This document shows positions 1 to 12,400 of a stretch of DNA of 64,000 nucleotides, piece after piece (positions within the stretch are counted from its first letter, which is position 1; each line of letters opens with the position of its first letter). Under the pieces are notes generated by a model, which was given only the letters and a program-made list of their open reading frames with translations, was not told the origin of the DNA and made no database searches. The position numbers and the translations under genes are program-made. The stretch is taken from the NCBI RefSeq assembly GCF_030272615.1, contig NC_081413.1, positions 443,451,038 to 443,515,037 of the forward strand. Reading direction: 5' to 3'. The DNA is from Cryptomeria japonica. Lineage: Eukaryota > Streptophyta > Pinopsida > Cupressales > Cupressaceae.

Positions 1-498
1 AGATAGAGAGAGAAATTAGGGGAGGGGGAGAGAGAGAGAGACTAGGGGATAGAGGGAGGAGTGGGTAGGGAGAGAGAGATATTAGGGGATAGAGAGAGAG
101 AGAGGGGGGGGGGGAGAGATTAGGGGAGAGGGAGAGAGAGAGAGAATAGGGGGTGAGAGAGAGAGAGAGATTAGGGGAGAGGGAGAGAGAGAGAAAATAG
201 GGGGCGAGCGAGAGAGAGATTAGGGGAGAGGGAGAGAGATAGATTAGGGAAAAGGGGGAGAGAGAGAAAGATTAGGGGAGAGGGGGAGAGAGAGATTAGG
301 GGATAGAGGGGGAAGGGGGAAAGAGATTAGGGGAGAGGGAGAGAGAGAGAAAGAATAGGGGGTGAGAGAGAGAGAGAGAGATTAGGGGAGAGGGAGAGAG
401 AGATTAGGGGAAAGGGGGAGAGAGAGAAAGATTAGGGGAGAGGGGGAGAGAGAGATTAGGGGATAGAGGGGGAAGGGGGAAAGAGATTAGGGGAGAGA

Positions 499-537
<39 letters not shown>

Positions 538-768
538 GGGGAGAGGGAGACAAAGAGACTAGGGGAGAGGGAGAGAGAGATTAGGGAAGAGGGGGAGAGA
601 GAGAGATTAGGGGAGAGAGGAGGGAGAGAGAGGGAGAGAGGGAGAGAGAGAGAGAGATTGGGGGGAGAGAGAGAGATTAGGGGAGAGGGAGAGAGAGATT
701 AGAGGAAAGAGGGAGAGAGAGAAAGATTAGGTGAGAGGGGAAGAGAGAGAGATTAGGGGAGAGGGGTT
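1..768. repeat. GA-rich purine tract with TTAGGGGA motif
   Basis: The plus strand is nearly pure purine: runs of GA broken by a recurring ATTAGGGGAGAGGGAGAG motif every 20-40 bases. It runs off the left edge of the window. The motif contains TTAGGG but is not the plant telomere unit TTTAGGG. The tract is the reverse complement in style of the CT-rich tract at 6254-6540, so the two bracket the satellite between them. No gene is visible. Confidence 0.95.
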
Positions 769-2272
769 ATATGATCTCTTAGGAGCCATAATGACCCATT
801 ATGATGTCATAAGGGGTCATATTGTGTCCTAAGGAGTCATATGGCATCTTAAGGGGACATGTGATGACACAATATAACCCCTTAGGACACAATATGACCC
901 ATAATGACATAATTTGGTGTTGTAAGGGGTCATATGTTTTCTTAAGGGGACATAGGACCCAATATGACTTCGTAGGACACAATATGAGCCATAATGACAT
1001 AGTATAGTGTCATAAAGGGTCATATTATGTCCTAAGGGGTCATATGGTGTCTTAAGGGGTCATATGATACAATATGACCCCTTAGGACACAATTTCACCC
1101 ATAACAAGACAATTTGGTGTTGTAAGGGGTCATATGGTGTCCTAAGGGATCATAGGATACAATATGAATCCTTAGGACACAATATGACACATAACAACTC
1201 AATATGGTCTCATAAGGGGTGATATGTTGTCCTTAGGGGTCATATGGTATCCCATGACCCCTTAGGAAACCGTATAACCCCTAACGACACCATATGGTGT
1301 CATAAGGGGTGATAAGGGACCATATGGCCCATAACGACACCGTATAGTGTTGTAAATGGTCATATTGTGTCCTAAGGGGTCATATGGTGTATATGACACA
1401 ATATGATCCTTTAGGACACAATATGACCCATAATGACACAAGCTTGTGTCTTAAGGGATCATATGGTGTCCTAAGGGCTCATAGGACACAATATGACCCC
1501 TTCAGACACCATAGGACCCATAACGACCCAATATGGCGTTATAATGGGTCATATGTTGTCCTTAGGGGTCATATTGTATCCTATGACCCCTTAGGACACC
1601 ATATGACCCCTAACGACACCATATGGTGTCATAAGGGGTCATAATGGGTCATATGACCTATAACAACATTGTATAGTGTTGTAAAAGGGTCATATTGTGT
1701 CCTAAGGGGTCATATAGTGTCTTAAGGGGTCATATGACACAATATGACCCTTTAGGACATAATATGACCCCTAATGACACAATCTGGTGTCTTAAGGGGT
1801 CATATGGTGTCGTAAGGGGTCATAGGACACAATATGACCCCTTAGGACACCATAGGACCCATAACGATCCAATATGGTGTTATAATGGGCCATATGTTGT
1901 CCTTAGGGGCCATATGGTATCACATGACCCCTTAGAACACCATATGACCACTAATGACACCATATGGTGTCATTAGGGGTCTTTTGACCCATAACAACAC
2001 TATATAAAATTGTAAAGGGTCATATTGTGTCCTAAGGGGTCATATGATGTCTTAAGGGGTCATATGACACAATATGAGCCCTTAGGAAACAATATGACCC
2101 ATAAAGACACAATTTTTGTGTCGTAAGGGGTCATAGGACACAATATGACCCCTTAGGACACCATATGACCCATAACAACCCAATATAGTGTCATGAGGGG
2201 TCATCTATTCTCCTTAGGGGCCATATGGTATCCCATGACACCTTAGGACACCATATGACCCCTAACAACACC
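769..2272. repeat. Palindromic tandem satellite, left block
   Basis: This block is built of about 20-base modules such as GGTGTCCTAAGGGGTCATAT and the reverse complement, mixed in both orientations. Many modules contain the palindrome CATATG. A landmark (AATTTGGTGT-like after CATAACGACA-like) recurs near 1091, 1430, 1772 and 2101, giving a higher-order unit of about 330-340 bases. The open frames seen here on both strands (repeated GHNMT and YDPL-like peptides) are by-products of the repeat and are not genes. Confidence 0.93.
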
Positions 2273-2273
2273 G

Positions 2274-2742
2274 TGAGACTTTGCCAAGATCTAGAGGAAA
2301 TGGAAAGCACAAATAAGAGAGAGAAAATATATGATAGGAATAAACTGTATTCTATCAAGATGCGAAATATGATCAACTGGATCATTACAAGATGTTCAAT
2401 GATTGATTTCTCGTACAAACAATGTAGATGAGCCTACTTATATAGGCAAGGCAGTAGGATATGTTAGAAGACAAACATGACATGTGGCTCTATAAGAAAC
2501 AACGGTATGTAGGAAATAGGTGTGGGTAGGTAGGAAAAATAATATAATATTCCAAATGAGGTGGAATGTAACAACAAGATGAGATCAACACCATAAAAGG
2601 TGGAAATTCTCCTACACACACTATCCCAATGTGGCATAAACACCCAAGTGTCTCATACCCAAACTACTATGAAATGCATGTACCTAAGTAAACTTAAGTA
2701 AGGTGTAATAATATCCAAGATGAATAATTATTTACACCAACA
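2274..2742 (-). repeat. 3' LTR of the satellite-embedded element
   Basis: This repeat matches 4266-4686, including the shared end ATTATTTACACCAACA. On the element strand it begins TGTTGGTGTAAATAATT. It keeps about 28 bases (near 2593-2620) that are missing from the other LTR. Confidence 0.85.
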
Positions 2743-2751
2743 CCCCCCCTT
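2743..2751 (-). other. Polypurine tract
   Basis: CCCCCCCTT on the plus strand reads AAGGGGGGG on the element strand, directly upstream of the 3' LTR. This is where plus-strand DNA synthesis would be primed. Confidence 0.75.
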
Positions 2752-4225
2752 AAGTGCAACTTAGGGGGATGCACTAAAGTCTACAATGCAACTAAGCAAT
2801 GCAAGATGGGTCTCAGCTAGCACGCCATATTAGGTACCCATGTACAAATGTAAATCCAATCTCCCATAAAGCGAGGAAAGAGAGAAAAACCCAATGTGAA
2901 AAAACCCTCCCCCAAAAGAGAGATGATGAAAGCACACAATGCTCTCAATGATGAAGAAGAAGAGACCATGAAGCCCCCCCTCAATGTCAAATCTCTTGCA
3001 AGGATGGTCCAATGATGTTGATCAAAATACCTCTCCATAAGGAAGAAAAAGAGCCAATGCTGCACCAATAATGTCAAAGTGTGACAAAACTAGGTACCAA
3101 TATTGATGGCAATGAATCACTCGCTGCAAGAAAATGAAGATCAGGCATGGAGAAAACTTGCTTTGAGCATCATCTGGATACTTGTAAATGGCAGAAATAG
3201 TGGTACAATCCAAGTCTCACAAGAGCCATGCACAAATGTGTACAATATAAGTCTCACAAGATATTCCTAATTACGTGTACAAGAGGATTACATGAAATAG
3301 ACAACAATGACAAGATACAAAGAGGTGTGGCATGTTATGATAGTGCAAGTATAACATTACTCAAGCAAGAGCATACATCATGATAAAATATTCAAATGTG
3401 GAAACATGAAAATGATGCCACCAACAAAGAAGCCCTATTGAATACTACAAATGAAGATGCCTTTGAATGGAATTTCACCAAGAGATATAAATGAACAACT
3501 GACCCCCCATAAAAAGATCATGTTGGCACTTGCAAATAATGGCAAAGTGGACTTCTCATTTCAATGATTACAACTTCTCAAAATGAGATATAAGAGACTT
3601 CAACAGATATTGCTAGTGATCTAAACTGAGATCCAAGCAAAGTACAAGTACCAAATAGGCCAAAAAATGACCAAATATTGAAATTACAATTTCAAGTAGT
3701 ACTTAAAATCACTGCAAACTAATGGCAGATTATGAAATTAGACAAAAAGTTATGCACTCTAAAAAAAAACAGCACCTAAAAAGGAGTCCATATGAGCCCA
3801 AATGAAGCCTCCAAAGTTGTAAAAATCAGGATTTCATGATTTCTAAAAAACCTGTATCCGAAAAATAGAAAACTCCTACACCATTGTACAAATCATGAAA
3901 TTCGACCCCAAAACAAAAAAAATTGCTCAAAACAAGGAGTCTAGATGCGTGAGATATCACTATTTGAAAATTGCCTGCACAATTATAATTTGTGGAAAAT
4001 TTTCATCACAGCTTCAAACTTCAAATGCCTCTAGATTTGGTCTCTGAAGTCCGATTTGGATGAAACAAAAGGCAAAACTAACTTTCTTGGACCTTCTCAA
4101 TCCAATTGTGACCTCAGATTTGACCCATAAATCTTTAATAATAACTTGAAATAGAAAGCTCCAAAATACACAACCCCAAATAGCATCAAATTTCTCTCAA
4201 TTGACAAACCAATGACACTCTAATG
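2752..4225. other. Non-coding internal region of the satellite-embedded element
   Basis: This AT-rich interior has no recognisable protein on either strand. Short minus-strand frames near 2817-3213 look like chance frames, with no domain motif. Confidence 0.7.
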
Positions 4226-4237
4226 GATCTGATACCA
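4226..4237 (-). other. Primer-binding site, initiator Met tRNA type
   Basis: GATCTGATACCA on the plus strand reads TGGTATCAGATC on the element strand, immediately after the 5' LTR. TGGTATCAGA is the usual plant retroelement site matching the 3' end of initiator methionine tRNA. Confidence 0.8.
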
Positions 4238-4686
4238 TGTGAGATATGGATCAGCTCTAACACCACGTGTGATTTTTCCAAGTCTAGAGGCAATGGAAAG
4301 CATAAATAAGAGAGAATGAAATAGATGATAGAAATTAACTGTATTCTATCAAGAAAATATTGATCAACTCGATCATTACAAGATGTTCAATGAATGCCCG
4401 TACAAACAATGTAGATGAGCCTGCTTATATAGGAAAGGCTATACGATATGTGAGCAAAAAAACATGACATGTGGCTCAATAAGAAACAAGGGTAGGTAGG
4501 TAGGAAAACTAATATAATATTCCACATGAGGTGGAATGTAACAACAAGATAAGATCAACACACACTATCTCAATATGGCACAAACACCCAAGTGTCTAAT
4601 ACCCAAACTACTACGAAATGCATGTACCTAAGTAAACTTAAGTAAGGTGTAATAATATCCAAGATGAATAATTATTTACACCAACA
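4238..4686 (-). repeat. 5' LTR of the satellite-embedded element
   Basis: This is the partner of 2274-2742. Its outer plus-strand edge is ...ACACCAACA, followed by satellite. The 28 bases TGTGAGATATGG... at 4238-4265 have no partner in the left copy, which is probably truncated there. Confidence 0.85.
4424..4433 (-). promoter_or_regulatory. TATA box in the 5' LTR
   Basis: The element strand reads CCTATATAAGCAGG here, and the other LTR has CCTATATAAGTAGG at the matching place (2436-2446). It lies mid-LTR, where a retrotransposon promoter is expected. Confidence 0.6.
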
Positions 4687-6253
4687 TACATGATATGGTG
4701 TCGTAAGGGTTCATATGACCCATAACGACACCGTATAGTGTTATAAAGGGGCATATTATGTTCTAAGGGGTCATAGGGTTTCTTAAGGGGTTATATGACA
4801 TAATATGACCCCATAGGACACTATATGACCCATAACTACGCAATTTGGTGTCGTAAGGGGTCATATGGTGTCCTAAGGAATCATACAACATAATATGACC
4901 CATTAGGACACCATAGGACCCATAACAACCTAATATGGTATTGTAAGAGGTCATATGGTATCTCATGACCCCTTAGGATACCATATGACCCCTAACAATA
5001 TCATGTGGTGTCATAAAGGGTCATAAGGGGTTATATGACCTATAATGACATTGTATAGTGTCGTATAGGGTCATATTGTGTTCTAAGGGGTCATATGTTG
5101 TCTTAAGGGGTCATATAACGCAATATGACCCCTTAGAACACAATATAACCTATAACAACACAATTTGGTGTTGGAAGGGGTCATATGGTGTCCTAAAGGG
5201 TCATAGGACACAATACAACCCCTTAGGACACCATAGGATGCATAACGACCCAATATGGTATCATAAGGGGTCATATATTGTCCTTAAGGGTCATATGGTA
5301 TCCCATGACCCCTTAGGACACCATATGACCCCTAATGACAACATATGGTGTCCTAATGGGTATGGTGTCTTAAGGGGTCATGGGATACCATATGACCCCT
5401 AAGGACAACATATTACCCCTTATGACACTATATTGGGTCGTTATGCATCCTATGGTGTCCTAAGGTGTCATATTGTGTCCTATGACCCCTTCCAACACCA
5501 AATTGTGTTTTTATCGGTCATATTGTGTCCTAAAGGGTCATGTTGTGTCATATGACCCCATAAGACACTATATGACCCCTTAGAACAATATGGTGTCATA
5601 AGGGGTCATATGTGGTCCTTAGGGGTCATATGGCATCCCATGACCCCTTAGGACACCATATGACCCATTAGGACATCATAGGACCCATAACAACCTAATA
5701 TGGTGTCATAAGAGGTCATATGGTATTTCTTGACCCCTTAGGACACCATATGATGCCTAACAACACCATGTGGTGTCATAAGGTTGCATAAGGGGTTATA
5801 TGACCTATAACGACACTGTATAGTGTCGTAAAGGGTCATATTATGTTCTAAAGGGTCATATGGTGTCTTAAGGGGTCATATGAAATAATATGACCCCTTA
5901 GGATATAATATGACCCATAACAACATAATTTGGTGTTGGAAGGGGTCATATGGTGTCCTAAGGGGTCATAAGACATAATATGACCCCTTAGGACACCATA
6001 GGATGCAAAAACCCAATAAGGTATCATAAGGGGTCATATGTTGTCCTTAGAGGTCATATGGCATCCCATGACCCCTTAGGACACCATATGACCCCTGATG
6101 ACACCATATGGTGTCCTAATGGGTCATATTTTTTCATAAGGTGGTAAGATGAACCATTATTACAATATAAAAAGAAGTGCCAATATTGCTTACAAAAATT
6201 TGACACCGAAGGGGTCACAGGACACAATATGACCCCTTAGGACACAATATGAC
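4687..6253. repeat. Palindromic tandem satellite, right block
   Basis: This is the same module set as 769-2272, continuing after the inserted element. Landmarks near 4831, 5153 and 5918 give spacings of about 322 bases and a longer, rearranged unit. The module direction flips repeatedly. The last 120 bases (6130-6250) decay into AT-rich sequence and two closing modules. Confidence 0.93.
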
Positions 6254-6540
6254 CCTTTCCCCCTCCCTCTCTTTATCTCTCTCTCTCTCCCTTCCCCTCC
6301 CTCTCTCTCTCTCCCCTTCTCCCACCCTCTTTATCTCTCCCTCTCTCTCTCTCTCTCCCCCTCTCCCCTAATTTCTCTCCCTCCCTTCCCCCATATCTCC
6401 CCCTACCCCCCCCTCTCTCTCTTTCTCTCTCTCCTAATCTCTCTATCTCTCTATCTCTCTCTCTCCCTTCCTCTCTCTCTCTCTCTCTCTCCCCTAATCT
6501 CTCCCTCTCCCCCATTCCCCCTCTCCCTCTTCCTAATCTC
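6254..6540. repeat. CT-rich pyrimidine tract
   Basis: The plus strand is nearly pure pyrimidine with CTCTCCCCTAATCTCT, the exact reverse complement of the motif in 1-768. It closes the satellite as an inverted counterpart of the left tract. Confidence 0.93.
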
Positions 6541-6606
6541 ATATACTAATATATTTATGAATTAATATATTGTATATTAATATATTATATATTAATATAT
6601 TAATAA
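6541..6606. repeat. AT-rich microsatellite
   Basis: Repeated TATTAATATA-like units directly follow the pyrimidine tract. Confidence 0.8.
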
Positions 6607-7880
6607 ACAATAGATTAATTATGTGCAAATTTAGTTATTACATTTAATTATTAAAATTGGATATTCGATTGTATCAGATATCCAATATCTGATTTCTGTT
6701 GTACAAATTTCAAATTTTACATTTTGGCTCGAGTTTTCTTTGGCATTTAGCTTGGAAGTGACAATCCTAGAAAGTCAACTAAAATAACGCGTTTTTCAGT
6801 GTTCCTTGATTTTCCAGACTTTACACTGGTGGCTAACGAATTTTTTTATAGACAAATTTGATAAAACGAAAAGAGTTTTTTAAGGACGTTCTTAGATTTC
6901 CAATAATATAAGGTTTTTCTTATTTCAACTTTAATAAATAATTATTATTTATTTTCTAATTGAATTCTAACAAAAGTCCTGATTGATAGACTAATTGAAA
7001 AATACTCATAACTTTCAAACGATATAACATTTTTTGAATCTAAAACATGCATCACATCCAATGCTTCTTCTACTATAGGAAAAAGTTAAAAAAATGAATT
7101 TCATAAGGTTTCAACCAAGTTAAGGCAGTTAGACATAGGAGTTTTTGAATTTATGAAAATTTGTAGTAAAAAATTCATAAATAATTATTTACTTTATAAA
7201 CAATTCTAAAAAATATGTGTCAAATCCGGACATGAGTCTAATACTTATATTATAAATATTATAAAAAACTATTATGATTTGATTGTGATTAGGGTGGTCA
7301 GACATACACCTACTTCTTATCTTTTTCCTGAAATTTTAGTACCAGTGCATTGAAATTTCAAATTTTCATGAAATAGGATTTTTTTTTCCAAAAAACAACT
7401 AGTAGCTTAGAAACTACATTCAAGTTTCTATAGATTCTCTTGTTACATATTTTAAAAATAATGTTCATAACTTGTTTTGGCACACCATGATCCTACACAT
7501 ACCCAACCATAGTATAGGAGCCCATCATTATCAAGTATGACTCTGTTATCACTATTTTAAAAATGGATGTTCTCAGTCTATAATTGGCTAGGTTTTTGAA
7601 AATTTTGAGTCTGGTATGCCCTAGTTGCTTCAAAATTGTTTAAAGTCCTAAGGGGTCTAGGTTTGAGGTCTTAAATCGCTCCTATGTCTGAGAAAAACCC
7701 TTATAATTCTATTTTCGTGTTACTTTATTCACTTAAAGGAGGCTCCATTGGTCATGAAAAGTGTCCCCCCCCCCTTCTTCAAATTTTCCTAGCCGGGTTT
7801 ATCAGCGCATTATCCTTCTATGTCTTTCCTAAAGTTTTAATTTATTAATCGAGCTCCTAAAAGGTGAGAAGGTTCCTTTT
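6607..7880. other. AT-rich sequence, no feature seen
   Basis: I see no coding frame, LTR or tandem repeat. There is a T run near 7380 and a C run of ten near 7767. It could be degraded retroelement LTR sequence. Confidence 0.5.
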
Positions 7881-9240
7881 GATCTAAAGGTGCACGTGGT
7901 TTCAATGAGCTAAGATGCCCATGAGTTGCTGATCGTGAAGTAGCGAAAGGCATAGGCGGGCCCGATTGGATGGACTAACCGTTGGGTAAAAGAGTTGCAT
8001 CTTGATTGTGATCCAACGGCTCACGTTGATTCGCTAGCCTGAGATGCATATGATTTATGTTTTGCGAAGCAGCGAAAACACATGGCGGGTCCCAGAGACA
8101 AGCAGTTTTCCTTGGTTAAAGAGTGATCGAGTTGGAAAACGATCAACGAGTTGCGTTGATTTGCGGTTGGGAAATGCGCACATTTTACCTTTCGCGATGT
8201 AGCCAAAAGGTGGCGGGTCCCACTAAACATGGCGGTAAGGGTGGTAGATCCAGCTGGCGATGACAAAGTAGTGACGAGGTGCTCAGTTGGCAGTCTGCAG
8301 TGGGCCTGGGCAAGGTTGCCTTAGAAAGAGTAAACAACGAGCAGGTTCATGAGATCCGACGACTCGCGTGGATTCACGAAGATAAGATGCTAGTAAGTTA
8401 GTCATCGCGAAGTCGCGAAAAGACTGGTGAGGCCCAAAAGATAGGTAGGGCACGAAGTTAAAAGCTGATCATATCTTTTTTGATCCAATGACTCTCGTTG
8501 TTTCGTGGCTAGAAGCCAAATGAAGATTAATGTTTGCGAAATGGTGAAAGACAAGTGGACATCACACAAAGGCATGATGTGGCATGACAGCTGCTGCTTT
8601 TCGTAGAGCTTGATAGTGATGTGTCGAATGCCACATGGCTCTGAAGGGTAGTTAAGGGCCCGCCCAGGTGTAACCGACAGTTATGTGGGAATAATAAAGA
8701 GAACACATGGCGGATTTAGGGTGGAACCCAGAGGAGTTTCTCAGAGCTAATGGCCGATTGCGATGTGGCACTAGTTAACCGGAGAATAAATAGAGTAAGT
8801 AATTTCCAAATAAAGGGCCCACTTAAAAGGTTTGAAGCCTATTAAAAAGTATTCATCTCGTGGTCGATCCAACGGTTCTTGTTGTTTCGTGGCCCGAAGG
8901 TGCATGCGACTTAACCTCTGCGAAATGGCGAAAATTGTTAGTCGTCAAGATGAGGTGCGGTTAGTTAGTAAGGTTAACAGTCCTAGTTAGAGTTAAAGAC
9001 TGGGTGTTTTGAGCATGATCTAATGGTTGGCATGGCTTCGCGAAAGAAAAATGCATGAGTGTTAAAGCCCGCAAAGTCACGAAAAGGAGGTAGGGCCCGA
9101 CACTAACATAGATAGATCAAACAGAGCTAAAGACAATGCAAGTGCTCGTGATCCAATGGCTAGTGTTGCTTTGCAAAAGAAAAGAGCACAAGTTTTATGT
9201 TCTGCGAAATGGCGAAAGAGCGAAAAACAGAAAACAAAGC
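7881..9240 (+). repeat. Degenerate GC-richer tandem array, about 130-base period
   Basis: Units start with a GATCCAACGG-like block, followed 50-60 bases later by a GCGAAATGGCGAAA-like block and then GGCGGGTCCCA-like sequence. GATC-like starts are visible near 7881, 8010, 8141, 8352, 8482, 8866, 9017 and 9150. Gaps are near 129-151 bases or larger where units are decayed. The array is much GC-richer than its surroundings and ends about 250 bases before the long broken frame at 9492, so it may be the leader or promoter region of that unit (inference). Confidence 0.8.
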
Positions 9241-9491
9241 CGAAGCATGCAGAGTTAATTTCTAAAAATTCAATCCCAACTTGTCCTTATGAGTCCGCAT
9301 CAACTTGATTGCTAGTATTGTTTCATTGAAGTTTGTTGTAGAGCAAATTGGTGCGGAGCGTTTCTCTTCAGGAAAATAATCAGGTTTTTTGTGCTTTTCT
9401 TGATAATTCTGGTCAGTTTCCAAATATTGTTGTGTGAATTATTTCATTAGAGATCTGTGCTAGTTGTTAGTGGTTTAGTTGCTTGTTGAGA
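9241..9491 (+). other. Presumed leader of the orphan long frame
   Basis: This is a non-coding stretch between the array and the first ATG (9492). It contains CAAATTGGTGCGGAGCG near 9347. An 11-base stretch of this (CAAATTGGTGC) recurs just after the short-repeat array in element C (near 45675), which may be chance. Confidence 0.35.
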
Positions 9492-12400
9492 ATGGCACCA
9501 AGAAGAGAGTTGACAAGAAAAGTCAATTATCAGGATAGAAACATCTATGATGATTTTTTAGAGCAATTAACCATGTCTACCAATGTCGGGGCTAAGGCCA
9601 AAGAGCTAGTACCAAAGAACCCTCGCCTGAAAATTGGGGATGGCCTATATGATAAAGGCAATTGGTTAAGGACCCTGAAATAGGAACATCAGGTTTAGGA
9701 CTGTTCAAGGTTGGTTTTGGGCAGAGACATTCCCCAACTCCTCTGAATAGAATATGGGAACTAGATGTAGGAAAGCTTGTGGTCCCAGGTGTTTTCATGG
9801 ATGTAGATCTATTGGCCCTAATTGCACAGAATTATGACCCTGTGGCAAGATGCATCAGGAATATAGAGGGATCAGTCTTGATTGAAATAAATGAAGATGA
9901 ATTCAGGAAAGTGTTTAAACTTAGTGAGGCCTCCAATTTGTTAGAGCCTGTTGACTTTGAGTCATTAGCCTAGGTTTATAATGCACAAAGGGATCATCTT
10001 AGGAGTGGCCCATTGAAAGAATTTTTTGTTAAGATAGGAGGGTTAACAGTTGTAGGCCCCAGCATAATGAAACCATTCTCCCTCAATTTATTCACTCTGA
10101 GGGCTAAGGGTATGTATTGGGCCTTATGTCAGATCTTTGGAGAGGATGCTGAAAAAAATATGCCAACCCATTACATGTTAATGATTTCACAAATTCTGAA
10201 CCCCTCCCTAGCAATAACATTTGATTATGCCTCATACCTTGCTGATGCAATTCATAAAGGGCTAGTAGGGATCAAAAATAGTAAGGTGGATAGACCGTTT
10301 GGATGGTACTCCATGTTAATGCACATGTTCCTATTCAAAGGTGCTGATTACTTTGCAAAGGAAATGGACTTGATCAAGATAAAGGATAAGGAAGAGATGC
10401 TTGTTCAACTCTGGAGCACTGTCTTATCTTGGGATAGAGAAGATGCTAGTTTCTTGAATTTTGATAGGTTCTTTGCATCTAAAATTAGAACTCTTTTATG
10501 CAGAGAAAACCGTAGAATTCCTAAGGCTCTTTTGGAATTCCTCAGACCTAAGGAGTTTGTAGAGGACATTAAGATTGTTCACAATTGGGGAGACATGTAT
10601 TTGTACCCTGTGTCAACTATTTTCAGAGTGTATGGATTTAGAGGTACCCCCTATTCACTGCCCTATCAGGTCCCATTAAAGATAGGGATTGCAGAAGTAT
10701 TGAGACAGATTGGAGGAGTGCAAGAGGCAGAGCTAACCAATAGGGGTAAAGGGACCATTTTCCCAACTGTTACCATGGCCCACCATTTTTTAATCACTAA
10801 GGGTGGATGGAAATATTTTGAAGAATTATTTAAACCATATAGGCTGTCAACTACAATTTCAAGATGTGCAGACCCTGGGGACTTCTTCAATGGCATGTTC
10901 AGAAGGAGAGTAGTGTGTAGAGGTAGGCCTCACCAATTTTAGATCCCAGAAGATTTAATCAGAAAAGAATTCAGCTTAGATGAGCAGGAACAAAGGAAAG
11001 AGAAGTGGATCTCATACAAGAAGGCACTTGATTTTATCCATCAATTTGACAGTAGCTATGATCCTTTTTCTAGCTTCAACCCTTTTGAGGAGAAAATTAA
11101 ATTCTTGATTCTCTATTTTGAAGACCTAATGCAGATCTTAAAAGAAAAAATGGAGGCCACAATGCAAAATGATCTTGATAAGGTTAAGTTGGTCTTGTCC
11201 AAGCCTGCCTTTGCTAATCCCACCTGGTGACTATGTAATGCATAAGAAGTCAAAGTACACTGTGATGATGCTAGTGTCAGGTGAGCCTTCCACTTCAAAA
11301 GGAAAAAGGAAAATTGAAGATGTCATTGACATTAAGGATTCCCCTAAAAGACAATGAGTGGGAAGGGAAATAGAAATTGATCTACCTCAATATTCTCCAT
11401 CTCAGTCCCCCATCCACATTGGAGATGAACAAGCAGTGGTTGAACAATTATTTTGGTTAGGAAGTCTCAGTGAGATTGCCTATACTTATGAAGAGACCCA
11501 AGAGGGAATGCCTGAAGAGCCGCCCAATGCTAAAATGAATTTGACTGATGGTGAGCTAAAAGGCCAAGAATTGGACCTCACTATTAAGCAAGCCAATGAA
11601 GAATTATTGGCTGACAGTAACTTTGTTACAACAAGGGCTTTTATGCAATTTGTATGGAAGTAAAACATGGAGAAATTCAAGGTTAGATGTCAACAAAGGA
11701 AGAGTGAACAGCCTCTCAGAGATACAACTTAGGTTGAAGAAGAGATAAAGCAAGAAATGATGGAAGAATTTAAAACTATTACCCCTGAGAAAGGAAGAGA
11801 AATGGTAGCAAAAGCTGGTGTGTTGATTCTCCCTGAATGGGATATAGCCGATGCTCTAGTTCTTGATGCGGTAAGCAAGGAAACAAAGCCTATGGAAGGA
11901 GTGACATTCATCAAGGATAATGATGCTCTTGTCATGTGGTCTTTAAAGAAGGATGAGAACAAAAGAAGGAAAGATGCATCAAATTCTAGCCTCCTAGGAG
12001 GCATGATTGTCAAAAGAGTCCAAGATACAGGGGTAGTGGAAGCTGCAAGCACTGTTTTGGAAACTACAAAGTTCAATGTGGCAGTAGCAGAGAGAGAGGC
12101 ACAAGAAAGAGCTAATCTCCAATTGAAGTTGGAGACTATCTTAAAGGCCTACAATGAGGTTAAAGAAGGAATAGCCAATAGGAATAACATTATTACTAGA
12201 CTCCAGAGTCAGTTGGCAGGTCAGCACCATGCAGGTGAATCCTCTACACTCATGATAGCTTCCTCTCCAGCAAGACCCCCTCCTACTAGTCCCATTGTAG
12301 AATACCCCCCTTCTCCTATGCCTTCTGGTTCCCAATCACCTGAAAGTGTCCAACATGAGTTGGAAAGGTTGAAACGAGCTGAAGCCTTGTTTGCAAACAA

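Larger units (their letters stand above)
2273..4686 (-). mobile_element. Non-autonomous LTR retrotransposon inside the satellite
   Basis: Two direct repeats of about 450-470 bases bracket an internal region of about 1.5 kb. A polypurine tract (minus strand) touches the left LTR and a TGGTATCAGA primer-binding site (minus strand) touches the right LTR, so the element is on the minus strand. Satellite sequence lies on both sides. I see no gag, protease, reverse transcriptase or integrase, and the internal open frames are short and unrelated to known domains. It is therefore a LARD/TRIM-like element needing enzymes in trans (inference). No clean target duplication is left, and the left LTR lacks about 30 bases at its outer edge. 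Confidence 0.85.

Noticed and set aside
1-768. TTAGGG-containing repeats as an interstitial telomere
   Set aside because: The motif is TTAGGGGA set in GA runs with irregular spacing, and the plant telomere unit is TTTAGGG in tight tandem.
822-5402. Open frames of 60-114 codons on both strands in the satellite, with similar repeated peptides
   Set aside because: They follow from the repeat unit lacking stops in some frames; the peptides are translations of the same 20-base modules on either strand, with no start context or domain.
6273-6542. Minus-strand frame rich in Arg, Glu and Gly
   Set aside because: It is only the CT-rich tract read on the other strand; low complexity with no gene signals.
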